9,074 nucleotides of DNA from an uncultured Acidimicrobiales bacterium (GTDB lineage: Bacteria; Actinomycetota; Acidimicrobiia; Acidimicrobiales; Aldehydirespiratoraceae), in contig CALKOE010000302.1 of NCBI GenBank assembly GCA_938091985.1, positions 1-9,074 of the forward strand, read 5' to 3'. The notes under the pieces are model-generated. The model made no database searches, had not been told where the DNA came from, and was given only the letters and a program-made list of their open reading frames with translations. Shown here piece after piece: positions 6,953 to 9,074 of this stretch (its first letter is position 1; every line of letters starts with the position of its first letter). A program made the translations under genes and the position numbers.

Positions 6953-8014
6953 CTACGAGGGGTGGACGAGGCCGACGCGCACGGCGTCGCGTCCTTCGAT
7001 CTTGCGCTCCAACATCTGAAGCGCCTCGTCGAGTTGGTCGAGGGTGTAGGTCTCCCCGACGAGTTCCGCGGTCGGGAAGGTGCCGCTGTTGAGCACCTCA
7101 CCGGCTCGGGCCATCGTGGGCGGCGTCGAACCCGAGCCGGCAACGATGGATAGCGACTTGAAGACGATGTGATCGCTGACGATCTCGACGGGCTTCTCGT
7201 CCTTCAACCCGGCGAGCAGGATGCGGCCGCCGTAGTTGGCCATCTCGATCGAGTCGCCGACGGGTTTCGTGGCGAGGGCGGTCAGCTCCATCACCGCGCT
7301 CGGTCCGCCTCGGGTGAGCTCCTGGATGTGGCCGACGAGATCGTCGTGTTCGTCGATGTTGATGACTTCGTGAGCGCCCACGGCCTTTGCTGCCTCGAGC
7401 CGAAGCGTGTCGGCCGATGTGCCGGTGACGATGATCTGGCGTACACCGATCTGGCTGGCGGCGTAGGCCGCGGCGATCAACCCCATGTGCCCGGGCCCCT
7501 GGATCACGAGCCGGTCACGTTCGTGGAGGCCAAGAAGCTCGGACCAGTTGACGATGCTCGCCAGCGGCTCGAAGAGGCTGAGCTCGGCGGCGGGGATGTC
7601 ATCGGTGAGCGGGACGAGATGGGTGCCGGGCAGGATGCCCATGTATTCGCCGTAGCCGCCCCAGAGTCCGTGCTCGTAGTCCGGACCGAGCGTGTAGCCG
7701 TAGACATCGAGTCCGCTGCCGTCGCGACCGCCGAGGTGCACGAGGTCGACCCCGACCCGTTGCCCGACCGCAACACCGAGACCGGCATCGGGCGCGAGCG
7801 CATGGACCCGGCCGACGATCTCGTGACCCGGCACCACTGGTGAGACCTCACCGGGCACGTGCTTGTGACCGTGGAGCTGGGAGACATCGCTGGCGCACAG
7901 CCCGACGGCCTCGACCTTCAGGACGGCACCGCCCGGGAGCGGTGAGGGGATTGGACGTTCGACGGTCTCGTAGGTGCCATCACCCCTGAATACGACGCTG
8001 CGGCATGTCGACAC
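6953..8014 (-). CDS. MDR family dehydrogenase lacking the structural zinc site
   Basis: This 353-residue medium-chain dehydrogenase starts at GTG 8014, chosen because AAGGGGA lies 6 nt upstream (plus 8021-8027); the frame is open to 8119, but residues upstream look non-coding. Catalytic zinc ligands are Cys40 (VGLCASD), His64-Glu65 (VPGHEIVG) and Glu149 (LFEPLAS), as in sorbitol or threonine dehydrogenase-like members. The lobe that normally holds four structural-zinc cysteines (about 90-125) has none and is rich in Gly, Asp and Tyr, so that site is lost. The Rossmann motif is GPGHMG (173-178). The second strand ends IIVTGTS (194-200) with no acidic residue, which hints at NADP use. No specific substrate is apparent. 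It has a repeat-bearing upstream region and is not in an operon with the plus-strand racemase block, though it lies next to it tail to tail. Confidence 0.9.
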   Translation of the reverse strand: MSTCRSVVFRGDGTYETVERPIPSPLPGGAVLKVEAVGLCASDVSQLHGHKHVPGEVSPVVPGHEIVGRVHALAPDAGLGVAVGQRVGVDLVHLGGRDGSGLDVYGYTLGPDYEHGLWGGYGEYMGILPGTHLVPLTDDIPAAELSLFEPLASIVNWSELLGLHERDRLVIQGPGHMGLIAAAYAASQIGVRQIIVTGTSADTLRLEAAKAVGAHEVINIDEHDDLVGHIQELTRGGPSAVMELTALATKPVGDSIEMANYGGRILLAGLKDEKPVEIVSDHIVFKSLSIVAGSGSTPPTMARAGEVLNSGTFPTAELVGETYTLDQLDEALQMLERKIEGRDAVRVGLVHPS

Positions 8015-8020
8015 GTGGGT

Positions 8021-8027
8021 TCCCCTT
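8021..8027 (-). promoter_or_regulatory. Ribosome binding site that decides the GTG start at 8014
   Basis: On the minus strand AAGGGGA precedes GTG 8014 by 6 nt. This is the strongest Shine-Dalgarno match in the open frame and rules against the longer frame that begins at 8119. Confidence 0.65.
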
Positions 8028-8035
8028 GGCTCGAT

Positions 8036-8072
8036 CTGTCCACAGCCTGTGAACAACACTGTTGAAATTACA
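8036..8072 (-). repeat. Palindromic repeat, copy A, upstream of the minus-strand dehydrogenase
   Basis: Copy A has CTGTCCACAG (8036-8045), then CTGTGAACAA (8047-8056), then the palindrome CAACA-C-TGTTG (8054-8064), then AAATTACA. The same elements in the same order and orientation occur at 9021-9056, with a central base change in the palindrome and small indels. The first two parts form an inverted pair resembling actinobacterial DnaA boxes (TTGTCCACA type). On the minus strand, AAATTACA reads as TGTAATTT, which could hold a -10 element (TAATTT) about 50 nt before the dehydrogenase start. It could be an operator, a promoter cassette or one half of a flanking direct repeat. Confidence 0.7.
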
Positions 8073-8081
8073 CGAGCGTCT

Positions 8082-8331
8082 TCATGTGGGCTCGCTGAAG
8101 ATGACAACCGGGATCTCACGCGTGGTGGCGGCCACGTGGTCGGACTAACCGGGGAGGCTCGCGGCGAGTCGTGCCAGCAGTTCGACTCGCTCGTCTCCCG
8201 TGGCGATCGTGGCGACCGAGGGGATCGACGCTCCGGGGGAGACCGGTCAGCACGTTCCGATCGAAATTCTCGGTGATGCCGTCATCGAGGACGAGTAGGA
8301 GCCTGGGTGTCGATTCGTGCTGATGGGGTAC
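8082..8331 (-). pseudogene. Probable decayed gene tail with frameshift and in-frame stops
   Basis: No intact gene lies between 8015 and 8331, but minus-strand reading gives protein-like sequence. Directly after the stop of the 149-residue gene, the same frame reads on through RLLLVLDDGITENFDRNVL (about 8302-8249). At the five-G run 8235-8239 (C run on the minus strand) the reading must shift by one base to continue as GASIPSVATIATGDERVELL and then LARLAASLPG, ending at TAG 8147-8145. Beyond that stop the frame again gives DHVAATTREIPVVIFSEPT before TGA 8084-8082. No start codon or ribosome site is evident at its upstream end. I read this as a remnant of one C-terminal region, or as the lost end of the neighbouring gene. 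The family is not recognised. One sequencing error in the G run would remove the frameshift but not both stops. Confidence 0.4.
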
Positions 8332-8781
8332 TCACCGTGGAAGGGCGGCCAGGTCGGGTGACAGGGCGATGAGTTCGTCGCGAAAGCCCGTGCGGTGTAG
8401 ATCGGTGGCGGTCGCCGCGAGCACGGTGACGAGACCATGGCGAGCAAGCACGAGGAAGCCGTCGTCGTCGATCTTGCCGATGGCCCAGTGGAGCATCGCT
8501 GCAGAGTAGGAGGCGTAGATCTGTTTCCCCAGGCCGACGACGGTCAGCGCCCGAACGAGCGTCCCGGCTGCGATGAGGACTCGGTAGTCCTCGCGGTCGG
8601 GTAGCAACGCTGGAAGAGAGTCGAACTCCTCCGCAAACAAGTCGACGATGCGGAGCAACTCGATGTTCTGGAAGTCATTGGTGGACGGCTCACCGTTGGG
8701 TCCGCGTTCGCGGCCAAGTTGTCTATCGAGGTCTTCGAAGAAGTCGTAAGTGGTGCGGACAACTCGACGCAGCGGGCTCAA
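8332..8781 (-). CDS. Hypothetical protein, toxin-like second gene of a small bicistron
   Basis: This 149-residue protein starts at TTG 8781, overlapping the stop of the 59-residue gene by 4 nt (TTGA). No alternative ATG or GTG lies near. The N-terminal part (about 5-85) reads VVRTTYDFFEDLDRQLGRERG, then a helix NIELLRIVDLFAEEFDSLPALLP, then DREDYRVLIAAGTLVRALTVVGL. Helix-helix followed by strands with a central YRVLI is reminiscent of the RelE/ParE toxin arrangement, but no catalytic motif confirms it. The C-terminal part (86-149), ending in TDLHRTGFRDELIALSPDLAALPR, is unassigned and longer than a usual RelE-type toxin. No signal peptide or convincing membrane span is seen. Gene order (small acidic protein first, overlap, then larger partner) fits a type II toxin-antitoxin pair. 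It is equally fair to call it a hypothetical protein. Confidence 0.6.
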   Translation of the reverse strand: MSPLRRVVRTTYDFFEDLDRQLGRERGPNGEPSTNDFQNIELLRIVDLFAEEFDSLPALLPDREDYRVLIAAGTLVRALTVVGLGKQIYASYSAAMLHWAIGKIDDDGFLVLARHGLVTVLAATATDLHRTGFRDELIALSPDLAALPR

Positions 8782-8957
8782 GGCTGGTCGAGTGACTCGG
8801 TACGATCGATGCGGTTCAAGATCCGCTCACGTGTTCGAGCGACGATCTCGGGCGGGGCATCCTTGACTTCCCAGATGATGCCCGCCCGGAACTCGGCGTC
8901 GACCTCGGCCGGTGACATCTTCTCGAGTTCTTCAGCCGTTCTGATCTTCCGACTCAT
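8778..8957 (-). CDS. Small hypothetical protein, antitoxin-like
   Basis: This is a 59-residue protein if started at ATG 8957; a GTG at 8966 in the same frame would add three residues. Neither start has a clear Shine-Dalgarno. The sequence begins SRKIRTAEELEKMSPAEVDAE and continues with two predicted amphipathic helices (about 8-26 and 36-53, the latter PPEIVARTRERILNRIDR). Charged small proteins with RTAEELE-MSPAE-type starts are common in actinobacteria upstream of toxin-like genes, so an antitoxin role is plausible. No ribbon-helix-helix or helix-turn-helix signature is certain. It overlaps the 149-residue gene by 4 nt. The palindromic repeat at 9021-9056, about 65 bp upstream, may be the promoter or the operator for autoregulation. 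Confidence 0.55.
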   Translation of the reverse strand: MSRKIRTAEELEKMSPAEVDAEFRAGIIWEVKDAPPEIVARTRERILNRIDRTESLDQP

Positions 8958-9020
8958 GCTGTCCACGGTAGCGGAGTGGTGCGACGCCGACGATCGGAAG
9001 ACGCGGACATCGATCTGGCG

Positions 9021-9056
9021 TTGTCCACACCTGTGAACAACATTGTTGAAATTACA
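9021..9056 (-). repeat. Palindromic repeat, copy B, upstream of the antitoxin-like gene
   Basis: Copy B has TTGTCCACA (9021-9029), CC, then TGTGAACAA (9032-9040). This is an inverted pair of DnaA-box-like 9-mers with one mismatch. CAACA-T-TGTTG follows (9038-9048), an exact 11-bp palindrome, then AAATTACA. The match to 8036-8072 covers almost the whole element, and a shared TCGATCTG just to its left (8031-8038 and 9010-9017) extends the similarity past a 5-bp gap. On the minus strand it lies before the 59-residue gene, so a promoter or operator role for that bicistron is likely. Confidence 0.7.
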
Positions 9057-9074
9057 ACCCTGGCGGAGGGAGGG

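Noticed and set aside
7169..7843. Plus-strand 224-residue open frame
   Set aside because: It is antisense to the MDR dehydrogenase and is explained by high GC codon bias.
7974..8276. Plus-strand 100-residue open frame with repeated Arg-Gly-Asp units
   Set aside because: The low-complexity tail comes from GC-rich DNA, it has no ribosome site, and the minus strand is more protein-like here.
9021..9056. Chromosomal replication origin
   Set aside because: Only one inverted pair of DnaA-like boxes occurs at each site, there is no box cluster or AT-rich unwinding region, and dnaA and dnaN are not nearby.
8036..9056. CRISPR array
   Set aside because: There are only two repeat copies, about 980 bp apart, with genes between them.

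Overview
The window is high-GC DNA with GTG and TTG starts, almost no intergenic space and many long antisense shadow frames. Together with the enzyme families present (DUF1214, SnoaL-like, phytanoyl-CoA dioxygenase, several MDR dehydrogenases), this suggests an actinobacterium, perhaps a marine or soil Acidimicrobiia relative. The taxonomic guess rests on composition and gene style only. I see no rRNA, tRNA, CRISPR array, transposase or integrase.

Layout. Bases 1-1955 (+) form a tight run: the 3' end of a probable SAM methyltransferase, a DUF1214 protein and a SnoaL-like protein. A phytanoyl-CoA dioxygenase (PhyH) family gene on the minus strand converges on the SnoaL gene, the two stop codons sharing one CTAG. 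From 2766 a plus-strand metabolic block begins, divergent from PhyH with only 25 bp between start codons: an Asp/Glu/hydantoin-type racemase, then a zinc MDR dehydrogenase 2 nt later. A 139-bp gap with two strong hairpins follows. Next come a DUF1611 (DgcN-like) protein and an ornithine-racemase (Orr)-like PLP enzyme that overlap by 4 bp (GTGA). A second MDR dehydrogenase, without the structural-zinc cysteines, lies on the minus strand and converges on the Orr gene with a 9-bp gap.

The right end (8015-9074) differs in character. It holds a minus-strand two-gene unit that looks like a toxin-antitoxin module (59-aa protein overlapping a 149-aa protein with a TTG start). Downstream of it is a stretch that reads as a decayed gene tail with a frameshift and in-frame stops. 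Two copies of a roughly 36-bp palindromic repeat lie about 980 bp apart, each upstream of a minus-strand gene. Each copy carries inverted DnaA-box-like 9-mers next to a CAACA-N-TGTTG palindrome.

How the genes may work together. The most interesting part is 2766-6943. DUF1611 includes the D-glutamate N-acetyltransferase DgcN, which normally partners with an enolase-superfamily racemase (DgcA). Here the partner is instead a fold-III PLP racemase of the Orr/COG3457 type, translationally coupled to it, with a cofactor-independent two-cysteine racemase and a dehydrogenase just upstream. I infer a D-amino-acid or N-acyl-amino-acid conversion pathway that may be a variant of the Dgc route; the substrate cannot be read from the sequence.
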